This document shows positions 1 through 8,255 of a stretch of 64,000 nucleotides of DNA, one piece after another. Below the pieces are notes generated by a model that saw nothing but the letters and a program-made list of their open reading frames with translations, was not told the DNA's origin and made no database searches. The position numbers and the translations under genes were made by a program. Within the stretch, counting starts at the first letter, position 1. Each line of letters opens with the position of its first letter. Origin of the DNA: Achromobacter sp. B7 (GTDB lineage: Bacteria > Pseudomonadota > Gammaproteobacteria > Burkholderiales > Burkholderiaceae_B); the NCBI RefSeq assembly GCF_003600685.1, contig NZ_CP032084.1, forward strand, positions 5,518,001 through 5,582,000, read 5' to 3'.

Positions 1-112
1 GCCGTCCCGATGTGCGGAGCCGTCCCGATGTTGGGGGCCGTCCTGATGTTGGCCGCCGACCCCATGGGGGTCGCGCTTGCGGTCACGGCGGGGCTCGTGG
101 CCACCGTCAAGT

Positions 113-910
113 TCAACCGGCATCCGAACGCTCCAGCATTTTTTCCACGCGCGCCACCAGCGTCAGCAGACGGGGGGCAATGCGCCGCCGAAGGTCGCCC
201 GCGCGCAATCGCCGCGTCGGCACGCCGCAATTAAAGACAAACACCTGGCCATCCACGCGGCGCCGCATCGGCACCGCCACCGCGTGCACGTCCGCGTGCC
301 ACTCACCCTCGGCCACGCAATAGCCATGCGCGGCGTAATCCCGCTGCGCCTCTTCCCAGCCGGGTGCATGCCGTTGCCATGCAGCGGGGTCTTGTTCGCG
401 CAGCTGACGCAACAGCGCTTGCGCCTCGGCCGGGTCCGCCTGCGCCAGCCACGCGCGGCCCATTGCGGACGCCAGCAACGGCAGCATGGCGCCGATGTCC
501 GGCCGAAACGCCACCGCGTCATGGCCCCGGCACGTTTCCACATAGACCATGTGCGTGCCGTGATGCATGCCCAGCGACGCCGACCCGCCCGCCGCGTTGG
601 CCAGCCGCGTCATCAGCGGACGCGCCATCTGCCGCAGCTTGATGCTGGCCAGCAAGGGATAACTTAGCGACAGCAGCGCCGTGCCCAGGCGATAGCGGCG
701 CAGGCCCGCGTCATACCGCAGCAGCCCACGCTGCACCAGCGTGTACGTCAGCCGCGAAATCGTGGCTTTGGACAGCCCGGTGCGGTCGGCAAGCTCGCGG
801 TTGCTTAGCGCCGGCTCGCCATGGCGAAAGGTTTGCAGCACCGACAGGCCGTGGGCCAGCGTGGTGGCGAAATCAGGGTCGGGGTGGCGGCCGCCCAAGG
901 GCGTGGTCAT
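113..910 (-). CDS. IclR-family transcriptional regulator
   Basis: This 265-residue protein has the IclR layout. An N-terminal winged helix-turn-helix (about residues 15-75, including SNRELADRTGLSKATISRL) is followed by an effector-binding domain (about 90-260). It reads away from the acyl-CoA dehydrogenase operon that starts at 1126, with a 215-bp shared intergenic region, so by the usual IclR arrangement it probably controls that operon and responds to its substrate or an acyl-CoA. The effector is not visible from sequence. The ATG at 910 gives the normal family length, so the start is reasonable. Confidence 0.9.
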   Translation of the reverse strand: MTTPLGGRHPDPDFATTLAHGLSVLQTFRHGEPALSNRELADRTGLSKATISRLTYTLVQRGLLRYDAGLRRYRLGTALLSLSYPLLASIKLRQMARPLMTRLANAAGGSASLGMHHGTHMVYVETCRGHDAVAFRPDIGAMLPLLASAMGRAWLAQADPAEAQALLRQLREQDPAAWQRHAPGWEEAQRDYAAHGYCVAEGEWHADVHAVAVPMRRRVDGQVFVFNCGVPTRRLRAGDLRRRIAPRLLTLVARVEKMLERSDAG

Positions 911-1125
911 GGTCGCATTCCGGGTGGGACGGCGCGCGGACAGGCGCCGGGCAGTGAGGTCGATGATAGTGCAGGCGCCCCCTGCACCGCAGCCCGCGCG
1001 CTCATAAAGCGTTCAAGATATCAAAACACTTGTCTCGCATTTCGCGCTGCTTTGCTACCTTGGATTCCGCGCCGCCCGGTGTGAAATATCGGCCCGGCCC
1101 ACAAAAAAACAATCGGAGACAGCCC
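911..1125. promoter_or_regulatory. Divergent control region between iclR-type gene and catabolic operon
   Basis: These 215 bases separate two divergent genes and hold no coding sequence I can support. An AT-richer stretch near 1010-1035 (around the bases aagatatcaaaacacttg) is the most promoter-like part and a plausible place for IclR binding. A ribosome binding site (cggagac, about 1113-1119) lies just before the ATG at 1126. No exact operator can be assigned by eye. Confidence 0.45.
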
Positions 1126-2292
1126 ATGATCAGGGACCCGGAAGGCTATGCCGCCTTCATCGATTCGCTACGGCGCTTTGTACGGCAGCAATTGATTCCG
1201 CGCGAAGCCGAGGTTGCGCGCCTGGATGCCGTGCCCGACGACTTGGTGCGCGCCATGGCCGCCCAGGGCATGTTCGGCTATTCCATCCCCGAAGCCTACG
1301 GCGGCGCGGGCATGAGCACCGAAGAATTGATCCGGGCGGCCATCGAGTTGTCGCAATGCTCGGTCGCGTTTCGCGCCCGAGTCGGCACCAACACCGGCAT
1401 CGGCTCCGAGGGCCTGGTCGCCGACGGCACCGAACAGCAGAAAGACCGTTACCTGCCCCGCCTGGCGTCCGGTGAATTGACCGGCTGCTTCGCGCTGACC
1501 GAGCCGCAAGCGGGCTCGGACGCCACCGCCTTGCGCACCACCGCCGTGCGCGACGGCGACAGCTACGTGCTGAACGGCGAAAAGTGCTTCATCACCAACG
1601 CGCCCATTGCCGGCCTGTTTACCGTCATGGCGCGCACGGACCCCGACGCGCCAGGCGCCAAGGGCATCTCGGCCTTCATCGTCGAGCGGGGCACCCCCGG
1701 CCTGACCACCGGCCAGCCTTACGACAAGATGGGTCAGGCGGGCTCGCCCGTGTCCGCCGTGTACTTCAACGACTGCCGCGTGCCCGCCGCCAACCTGATC
1801 GGCGGCCAGGAAGGCATGGGTTTCAAGACCGCCATGAAGGTGCTGAACAAGCAGCGCATTCACCTGGCTGCCTTGTGCATCGGCCCGGCGATTCGCATGC
1901 TGGACGACACCCTGCGCTTCGTGGCCGAACGCCAGCAGTTCGGCAAAGCGTTGATGGACTTCCAGCTGATCCAGGCCATGATCGCCGACTGCCAGACCGA
2001 CATCCAGGCGGCGCTGGCGCTGGTGCTGCAAACCGCGCGCGAGCGCGACGCCGGCCAGGACGTGACCATGAACGCGTCGATCTGCAAATACTTCGCGTCG
2101 GAAATGTGCGGCCGCGTGGCCGACCGCTGCGTGCAGATGCATGGCGGCTATGGCTACATCGCGGACCAGGGCATTGAACGCTTCTACCGCGATGTGCGGC
2201 TGTTTCGCCTGTACGAAGGCACCAGCCAGATCCATCAACTGACCATCGCGCGGCACACGCTGGCGCAGGCCGGCTACACGCCCGGCCGTTAG
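1126..2292 (+). CDS. Acyl-CoA dehydrogenase
   Basis: The 388-residue product is a typical FAD-dependent acyl-CoA dehydrogenase that introduces an alpha,beta double bond into an acyl-CoA and passes electrons to ETF. Family signatures are clear: CFALTEPQAGSDA near residue 121, ERQQFGKAL near 268, a VQMHGGYGY motif near 338 and RLYEGTSQIHQ near 361, whose Glu is the usual catalytic base. I chose the ATG at 1126 because cggagac precedes it and the longer upstream reading adds unrelated sequence. It heads an operon with a Bug receptor, a second dehydrogenase, an AcuI-like reductase and a CoA ligase, suggesting uptake and beta-oxidation-like breakdown of a small organic or branched acid. The exact substrate is unknown. 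Confidence 0.92.
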   Translation: MIRDPEGYAAFIDSLRRFVRQQLIPREAEVARLDAVPDDLVRAMAAQGMFGYSIPEAYGGAGMSTEELIRAAIELSQCSVAFRARVGTNTGIGSEGLVADGTEQQKDRYLPRLASGELTGCFALTEPQAGSDATALRTTAVRDGDSYVLNGEKCFITNAPIAGLFTVMARTDPDAPGAKGISAFIVERGTPGLTTGQPYDKMGQAGSPVSAVYFNDCRVPAANLIGGQEGMGFKTAMKVLNKQRIHLAALCIGPAIRMLDDTLRFVAERQQFGKALMDFQLIQAMIADCQTDIQAALALVLQTARERDAGQDVTMNASICKYFASEMCGRVADRCVQMHGGYGYIADQGIERFYRDVRLFRLYEGTSQIHQLTIARHTLAQAGYTPGR

Positions 2293-2356
2293 GTCCGAGC
2301 GTTTTCGGGACCGCCGCCACAAGAAGCGCGCGGCCCACAACCCCAAGGAGACTGAC

Positions 2357-3340
2357 ATGCTGCACAAGCACCTGCCGAAGTGGATCGGCGCCCTGGCGGC
2401 CGCGTTCGCCTGCGCTGCCCTGCCGCCCCAAGCGGCCGCCGCCTACCCCGACAAGCCGATTCGGCTGATCATCCCGTTCGCCCCCGGCGGATCCACCGAC
2501 ATCCTGGGCCGCCTGCTGGCCGAAGCGCTGCACCCCATCCTGGGCCAGCCGGTCATCGTGGAAAACAAGCCGGGCGCCGGCGGCAATATCGGCGGGGACT
2601 TCGTGGCGCGCGCCGCGCCGGACGGCTACACGCTGCTGCTGGCAGCGGCAGGCCCCACCGTCATCAACCCCAGCCTGTACGCCAACATGCCGTTCAACCC
2701 CGCGCGGGACCTGACGGCCATCACCTGCATCGAACGCGAACACAACCTGATGGTGGTGACCAAGTCGATGCCCGTCACCACCTTGCAGGAATTTCTGACA
2801 TACGCCCGCAACCACCCCGGCAAGCTGTCCTTTGGCTCGCCCGGCAACGGGTCGCCCGCGCAACTGGCCGGCGAATTGCTCAAGCAGAAGGCCGGGCTGC
2901 AAGCCGAACACGTGCCCTACAAGGGCTCCGGCCCTGCCATCACCGACCTGGTCGCTGGCCACATCGATTTCATGATCGACAACATGCCCGCGCTGCTGCC
3001 ACAGGTCAAAGCCGGCACGCTGCGCGCGCTGGCCGTACCCAGCGACGCGCGCGCCACCGCCTCGCCGGACGTGCCCACCTTTACCGAAGCGGGCATGCCG
3101 GGCTTTGAAGTGATGGCATGGAAGGGCTTGATGTCGCCCGCCAACACCCCACCCGCCGTGGTCGACCGCCTGCATGCCGCCGTTGTGAAGGCGCTGCAAG
3201 ACCCGCAGTTGCGCGCGCGCTTTCAGGAGCTGGGCGCTGAACCGCTGGGCAGCACACCGGCGGAATTCGCCAAGCAGATCGCCGACGAAACCGTGTGGTG
3301 GGGCAAGTTGGTGAAGTCCACCAACACGCGTATCCAGTAA
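2357..3340 (+). CDS. Bug/TctC-family periplasmic solute-binding protein
   Basis: The 327-residue protein starts with a cleavable signal peptide (positively charged start, hydrophobic run, cleavage near AAA-YPDKP). It continues with the hallmark of the Bug (TctC) receptor family, PIRLIIPFAPGGSTDILGR, then GQPVIVENKPGAGG and ARAAPDGYTLLLA. These proteins bind carboxylates and related compounds in the periplasm. Most are orphans in Bordetella and Achromobacter, as here, with no TctA/TctB membrane subunits next to it. Its position between two acyl-CoA dehydrogenase genes suggests it captures the acid degraded by this operon. A ribosome binding site (aaggag) precedes the ATG. Confidence 0.92.
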   Translation: MLHKHLPKWIGALAAAFACAALPPQAAAAYPDKPIRLIIPFAPGGSTDILGRLLAEALHPILGQPVIVENKPGAGGNIGGDFVARAAPDGYTLLLAAAGPTVINPSLYANMPFNPARDLTAITCIEREHNLMVVTKSMPVTTLQEFLTYARNHPGKLSFGSPGNGSPAQLAGELLKQKAGLQAEHVPYKGSGPAITDLVAGHIDFMIDNMPALLPQVKAGTLRALAVPSDARATASPDVPTFTEAGMPGFEVMAWKGLMSPANTPPAVVDRLHAAVVKALQDPQLRARFQELGAEPLGSTPAEFAKQIADETVWWGKLVKSTNTRIQ

Positions 3341-3360
3341 GGCGCTACCAAGGTGCCGGC

Positions 3361-3452
3361 GTGAGGGTGCCTGCGTGACGATGCCTGCGTGAGGGTGCCC
3401 TCACAGGCTCGCCTTCACATGCATGCCTTCACATGCGTGCCTTCACATGCTC
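3361..3452. repeat. Two adjacent 3 x 14-bp tandem repeat arrays
   Basis: The gap between the Bug receptor and the second acyl-CoA dehydrogenase holds three 14-bp units beginning gtgagggtgcctgc (3361-3402). After eight bases there are three more 14-bp units beginning gccttcacatgcat (3411-3452). Units differ by one to three bases. The gap is transcribed with the operon. It could be a replication-slippage product with no function, or it could affect distance or RNA structure ahead of the gene at 3490. Confidence 0.8.
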
Positions 3453-3489
3453 GCCGTTATTCGCAAGCCACTGCCAAGAGACACAGCCC

Positions 3490-4653
3490 ATGCCCGCCCA
3501 GCCCTACGACGACGCCGCGATCCAAGACCTGTGCGAACGGGTCCGCCGCTTCGTCGATGACATCGCCATCCCCGAAGAATCGCCCGCCATCGCCCGCAAC
3601 GTGGCGGCGCTGGACCAATGCGTGGCGCGCTTGCGCCTCAAGGCGCGGGATGCCGGCCTGTACGCGCCGCAACTGCCCGTCGAATTTGGCGGGCTGGGTC
3701 TGGGTTGGCGCGCGCTGGCCCAGGTGTTGGAAGCGGCCGGGCGCGGCTTCTTAGGGCCGGCTGCCCTGAACTGCGCCGCCCCCGACCAACCCAACATGCT
3801 GACGCTGCTGCGGCTGGCCACGCCCGCGCAGCGCGAGCGCTATCTGCTGCCGCTGGTGCGCGCCGAACAACGCGCCTGCTTCGCCATGACAGAACCCGCG
3901 CCCGGTGCGGGGTCCGACCCGTCGATGCTGCGCACCCGCGCCGCGCGGCGGGGTCAAGGCTGGGTGTTGAACGGCCACAAGCAATACATCAGCGGCGGCG
4001 TCGGCGCGCACTTCGCGTTGCTGCTGGCGCAGACCGATGCCGGCGCCACGCTTTTCATCGTGCCCGCCGACACCAAGGGCTACCGCGTCATCCGCGACAT
4101 CGGCATGGTCACCGGCTACCAGATCGGCGGCCACGCCGAGATCGAGTTGCAGGACTGCGAGGTCGGCGACGACGCCGTGCTGGGCGAACCCGGCCGTGGC
4201 CTGGAATACGCGCAGCTGCGGCTGGAGCCGGCGCGCCTGTCGCACTGCATGCGCTACATCGGCCGCGCCCGCCGCGCGTTGGACACCGCGCAAGCCTACG
4301 TCACGCAGCGCGAGTCTTTCGGCGCGTGCCTGGCCGACCTGCAACAGATTCAAGCCATGGTCGCCGATTCGCACATCGACCTGCACGCCAGCCGTCTGAT
4401 GACGCTGGACTGCGCAGCCCGCATGGACGCAGGGCTGTCCGTCAAACAGCACAGTGCGATGACGAAGGTGTTCGTGTCGGAAGCCGTCAACCGCGTGGCG
4501 GACCGGGCCGTGCAGATGATGGGGGCTGCGGGGCTGTCGGACGACACACCCGTGGCCATGATCTGGCAGGAGATGCGGCCGTTTCGTATCTATGACGGCG
4601 CCAATGAACTGCACCGCGCAACACTGGCTCGGCGATTGTTGGCGCCACGATGA
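3490..4653 (+). CDS. Second acyl-CoA dehydrogenase, ACAD10/11-like
   Basis: This 387-residue protein is a divergent acyl-CoA dehydrogenase. It keeps the FAD and substrate signatures (CFAMTEPAPGAGSD near residue 127, LNGHKQYISGG, a QMMGAAGLSDDTP motif). It ends with RIYDGANELHR, where the first dehydrogenase has RLYEGTSQIHQ. That Asp-for-Glu difference is common in the ACAD10/11-like branch. The ATG at 3490 was preferred over the longer reading from 3433 because the family homology begins there and the upstream part is translated repeat DNA. It probably acts in the same pathway as the dehydrogenase at 1126, perhaps at a different chain length or on a branched intermediate. Confidence 0.88.
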   Translation: MPAQPYDDAAIQDLCERVRRFVDDIAIPEESPAIARNVAALDQCVARLRLKARDAGLYAPQLPVEFGGLGLGWRALAQVLEAAGRGFLGPAALNCAAPDQPNMLTLLRLATPAQRERYLLPLVRAEQRACFAMTEPAPGAGSDPSMLRTRAARRGQGWVLNGHKQYISGGVGAHFALLLAQTDAGATLFIVPADTKGYRVIRDIGMVTGYQIGGHAEIELQDCEVGDDAVLGEPGRGLEYAQLRLEPARLSHCMRYIGRARRALDTAQAYVTQRESFGACLADLQQIQAMVADSHIDLHASRLMTLDCAARMDAGLSVKQHSAMTKVFVSEAVNRVADRAVQMMGAAGLSDDTPVAMIWQEMRPFRIYDGANELHRATLARRLLAPR

Positions 4654-4742
4654 TTGTTGTGCAGGACCGGTTGCGGATCGACGTTGCCGGTCTGAGAACC
4701 CGCCATGTCGACACGCGTTGTCGACCCGTTTTGGAGACTTGC

Positions 4743-5738
4743 ATGCCCATCTCGACATTCCAGGCGTACCGCTTGCACGCCGGCCCCGACGGGGCCTCGC
4801 CGCAGGGGCGATTCGACACGATGTCCGAAGGCGAATTATCGCCCGGCGACACGCTCATCAAGGTCGCGTACGCCGGCCTGAACTACAAGGACGCGCTGGC
4901 GCAAGCCGGACGCGGCAACATCGTCCGCGACTATCCCCGCATCGGCGGCATCGACCTGAGCGGCACCGTGGTGCACTCGGCCGACCCTGCGCTAGTGCCC
5001 GGCCAGCAAGTTGTCGTGCACGGCTTTGGCATCGGCGTGGATTGCGACGGCGGCTACGCGGAATATGCGCGCGTGCCGCACGACTGGGTCCTGCCCCTGC
5101 CCGACGGCATCACCCTGCGCGATGCCGCCGTGCTGGGCGCCGCCGGCTTCACCGCCGCACTGTCGCTGCACTGGATGGAACACTGCGGGCTGACGCCGGA
5201 GCAAGGCGACGTGCTGGTCACCGGCGCGACGGGCGGCGTGGCCGGCATCGCCATCGACATCCTGAGCCAACGCGGCTATCGCGTGTGCGCCATGTCCGGC
5301 AAGGTGCAGGCGGCGGATTACCTGCGATCCCTGGGCGCGGCCGACGTCATCGCCCCACCCGACTTGTCCGCGCCCATCAAACCCTTGATGAGCGCGCGCT
5401 GGGCCGGCGTCATTGATTCCGTGGGCGGACCCTTGCTGGCGCATGCGCTGGCCGGCTTGCGCCCCGACGGCGTGGCCGCCGCCTTCGGCAACGCGGGCGG
5501 CGCGGACCTGCCCACATCCGTCATCCCCTTCATCTTGCGTGGCGTGAAGCTGTTGGGCATCAACGCCAACAGCCCGATGCCGCTGCGCCGCGCGCTATGG
5601 CAAAGGCTAGCCACCGATTACCGCCCGACGCGGCTGGACCTGGCATCACGCGAGATCGCCTTGGCGGACCTGCCACGCGCCCTGACCGCGATGCTGGAAC
5701 GCGGCAGCACCGGCCGCACCGTCGTGCGCTTTTCTTGA
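4743..5738 (+). CDS. AcuI/YhdH-like quinone oxidoreductase family enzyme
   Basis: The 331-residue protein belongs to the zinc-independent medium-chain dehydrogenase/reductase group of AcuI/YhdH. Members reduce acrylyl-CoA or related enoyl-CoAs with NADPH. Visible features are GLNYKDALAQAGRG near residue 40, PRIGGIDLSGTV, the nucleotide-binding loop TGATGGVAGIA near 160, and the family-typical close of the form RGSTGRTVVRF. The start at 4743 fits the family N-terminus (MPISTFQAYRL). In this operon it could recycle an unsaturated CoA intermediate made by the dehydrogenases. Substrate assignment is inference. Confidence 0.88.
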   Translation: MPISTFQAYRLHAGPDGASPQGRFDTMSEGELSPGDTLIKVAYAGLNYKDALAQAGRGNIVRDYPRIGGIDLSGTVVHSADPALVPGQQVVVHGFGIGVDCDGGYAEYARVPHDWVLPLPDGITLRDAAVLGAAGFTAALSLHWMEHCGLTPEQGDVLVTGATGGVAGIAIDILSQRGYRVCAMSGKVQAADYLRSLGAADVIAPPDLSAPIKPLMSARWAGVIDSVGGPLLAHALAGLRPDGVAAAFGNAGGADLPTSVIPFILRGVKLLGINANSPMPLRRALWQRLATDYRPTRLDLASREIALADLPRALTAMLERGSTGRTVVRFS

Positions 5739-5864
5739 ACGCAACCTCGGCTGCGCGCGGCGACACACGAGCGCGCGCGAGTGCGCCCGAATGCGAACAG
5801 CATGCGCGCTTCGCTTCGTTTGAAGCGGCGCGCCGTCCTCACCAAACCTGAATCCGTCGCCACC

Positions 5865-8096
5865 ATGACCCTGCAATCCGACTCCTCGCTGACGCGCCTG
5901 TTTACCCCTCGCAGCATCGCCATCGTGGGCGCGTCCGCCACGCCCGGCAAGATCGGCGCCATGCCCGTCAGCCTGCTGCGTCAGCATGGTTACGACGGCC
6001 GCATCCTGCCCATCAACCCGCGCGCCGATAGCATCCAGGGCTTGCCCGCCGCGCCCGATCTGGCCGCGCTGGATACCGACGTGGACCTGGTCATCCTGGC
6101 CGTGCCCGCCGCGCATGCCGCCCAGGCGCTACAAAGCGCGCGCCCTGGTCAGGTTGGCGGCGCGGTCGTATTCACGTCAGGCTTTTCGGAAACGGGCGCG
6201 GAAGGCGTCGCCATGCAAGAGGCGCTATGCGCCATCGCGCGCGAGCGCGGCATCCGCCTGCTGGGACCCAACTGCCTGGGCTACATGAACGTGCGCCACA
6301 AGGTCTACGCCACGTTCTCGCCCGCGCCCGCCAACGGCGCCGTGGCGTTGGGCGGCATCGGCATGGTGTCGCAAAGCGGCGCGTTCGGCGCCTATGCCTA
6401 TTGCATGGCGCGCGAACGCGGACTCGGCCTGTCGCACTGGATCAGCACCGGCAACGAAGCCGACATCGACGTGGCCGACTGCATCAACTGGCTGGCGCAC
6501 GACGCCGACACGCGGGTCATCATGGCCTACATGGAAGGCTGCCGCGACGGCGCCAAGCTGCGCGGTGCACTGGCCGCCGCGCGCGACGCCGGCAAGCCCG
6601 TGGTCGTCACCAAGATCGGCCGCACCCAGGCCGGCGCGCAGGCCGCTGCGTCACACACCGCCGCGCTGGCGGGCGATGACGCCGTCTACGACGCGCTGTT
6701 TCGCCAATACGGCGCGCTGCGCGCGCGCAGCATCGAAGACTTCTTCAACCTGGGCTATGCGTTGGACACCTGGCAGCAACGCCCCAATGGAAAGCGCCTG
6801 GGCATCTTCACGATATCCGGCGGCGTTGGCGCCTTGATGGCGGACGAGGCCGAGGAAGCCGGCCTGTCGCTACCCGAACCCGACGCGGCCGCGCAGGCCC
6901 GGCTGCTGGAACGCGTGCCCTTCGCTGGCCCGCGCAACCCGGTCGACGTCACCGGCCAGGTGGTGTCCGAGCCCGGCCTGCTGCTGGCCACCGCCGACGA
7001 CATGCTGGCCGACGGCCGCTACGATGCGCTGGCGGTCTTCCTGGCCGCCGCCGGGTCGTCGGAAGCCTTGTGGCCCACCTTCGAGACCTTTGCCCGCGAA
7101 ATGCGCGCCCGCCACCCCGACGTGCCACTGGCCTTCTGCGCGCTGTTCCCGCCTGAGCGCCGACGCGAACTTGAACGCCTGGGCACGCTGGTGTTCGAAG
7201 ACCCCAGCGCCGCGATACGGACGATAGGCGCGGTGGCGGGGTTAGCTGCGGCGTCGGGGGCCACGTCGGATGCTGCGTCGGATGGAAGCAAGACTGGAAG
7301 CACGAACAGCAGCACGAATGGAAGCACGACAGGAACCACGAGCGGCAACACTGACGGCACCTCCAACGCCGGCCCGAATGCCCACGCCTCCGTGCCGTCT
7401 GTTAATGCAAGCACCGAGCCGCTGCGCGACACCTACAACGAAGTGCAGGCGATGGACGTCCTGCGCCAAGCCGGCCTGCCCGTGCCCGACTGCACGCTTG
7501 CCACCGACGCCGACACCGCCGTGGCCGCCGCTGCCCGCGCGGCCGGCCCCGTGGTCTTGAAAGTGGTGTCGCCCGACATCCTGCACAAAAGCGATGTAGG
7601 CGGCGTGAAGCTCAACCTGTCGGGCGAAGACGCCGTGCGCCACGGCCACGCCGCCATCCTGGACAGCGTACGCACGCACTGCCCCACTGCCCGCATCGAC
7701 GGCGTGCTGGTCGCGCCCATGGCGCCCAAAGGCGTGGAGTGCATCGTGGGCATGCACAGCGACCCGGTCTTCGGCCCCGTCGTCATGTTCGGCCTGGGCG
7801 GCGTCTTCGTCGAAGTACTGAAAGACGTCAGCTTCCGCCTGGCGCCCTTTGGCCATGCTCAGGCTTTGTCGATGATCCGCGAAATCAAGGGCTACGCGCT
7901 CCTGCAAGGCGCACGCGGCGCACCGCCTTGCGACATCCATGCGCTAGCGGATGCCTTGGTGGCGCTGTCGCGTTTCGCGGATGCGCGCCGGGAAGATTTC
8001 AGTTCCGTGGAGATCAACCCCTTGTTGGCGCTGCCGGATGGGCAGGGGGTGCTGGCCTTGGATGCGGTGCTTATTCCCAGCGCTGGGCGGTCATGA
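5865..8096 (+). CDS. ADP-forming acyl-CoA synthetase (acetate-CoA ligase type)
   Basis: The 743-residue product joins a CoA-binding plus CoA-ligase half (RSIAIVGASATPGKIG near the start, LGPNCLGYMN, SQSGAFG, and ASHTAAL near residue 262 with the histidine expected to be phosphorylated) to a C-terminal ATP-grasp half (VVLKVVSPDILHKSDVGGV, VGMHSDPVFGPVVMFGLGG). It converts an acid, ATP and CoA to acyl-CoA, ADP and phosphate and would supply substrate to the dehydrogenases upstream. Unusually, the linker between the halves (about residues 464-515) is a Ser/Thr/Asn/Gly run coded by repeated agc/acg/aac-type codons (see findings). The start at 5865 begins at the family N-terminus. Confidence 0.9.
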   Translation: MTLQSDSSLTRLFTPRSIAIVGASATPGKIGAMPVSLLRQHGYDGRILPINPRADSIQGLPAAPDLAALDTDVDLVILAVPAAHAAQALQSARPGQVGGAVVFTSGFSETGAEGVAMQEALCAIARERGIRLLGPNCLGYMNVRHKVYATFSPAPANGAVALGGIGMVSQSGAFGAYAYCMARERGLGLSHWISTGNEADIDVADCINWLAHDADTRVIMAYMEGCRDGAKLRGALAAARDAGKPVVVTKIGRTQAGAQAAASHTAALAGDDAVYDALFRQYGALRARSIEDFFNLGYALDTWQQRPNGKRLGIFTISGGVGALMADEAEEAGLSLPEPDAAAQARLLERVPFAGPRNPVDVTGQVVSEPGLLLATADDMLADGRYDALAVFLAAAGSSEALWPTFETFAREMRARHPDVPLAFCALFPPERRRELERLGTLVFEDPSAAIRTIGAVAGLAAASGATSDAASDGSKTGSTNSSTNGSTTGTTSGNTDGTSNAGPNAHASVPSVNASTEPLRDTYNEVQAMDVLRQAGLPVPDCTLATDADTAVAAAARAAGPVVLKVVSPDILHKSDVGGVKLNLSGEDAVRHGHAAILDSVRTHCPTARIDGVLVAPMAPKGVECIVGMHSDPVFGPVVMFGLGGVFVEVLKDVSFRLAPFGHAQALSMIREIKGYALLQGARGAPPCDIHALADALVALSRFADARREDFSSVEINPLLALPDGQGVLALDAVLIPSAGRS

Positions 8097-8198
8097 CAAT
8101 CTTGGGCGCTTGGGCACGACCTGCACTTCCAGCCCAAGCAGACATGAAGGCCTCCAAAATTACCGATCGGGAATATTCACTTCCCTCGCAGCCTCGCG

Positions 8199-8236
8199 CA
8201 ATAAAAAAGAGGGCGCCTTACGTTCAGGCGCCCTCT
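8199..8236 (-). terminator. Rho-independent terminator of htpG
   Basis: A GC-rich stem (agagggcgcc at 8208-8217 paired with ggcgccctct at 8227-8236) with a 9-base loop lies just past the htpG stop. On the minus strand it is followed by a run of six T. This is a strong intrinsic terminator for htpG. The stem could also slow transcription arriving from the CoA-ligase operon on the plus strand. Confidence 0.9.
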
Positions 8237-8255
8237 CATCCCACCACCCCGCCGC

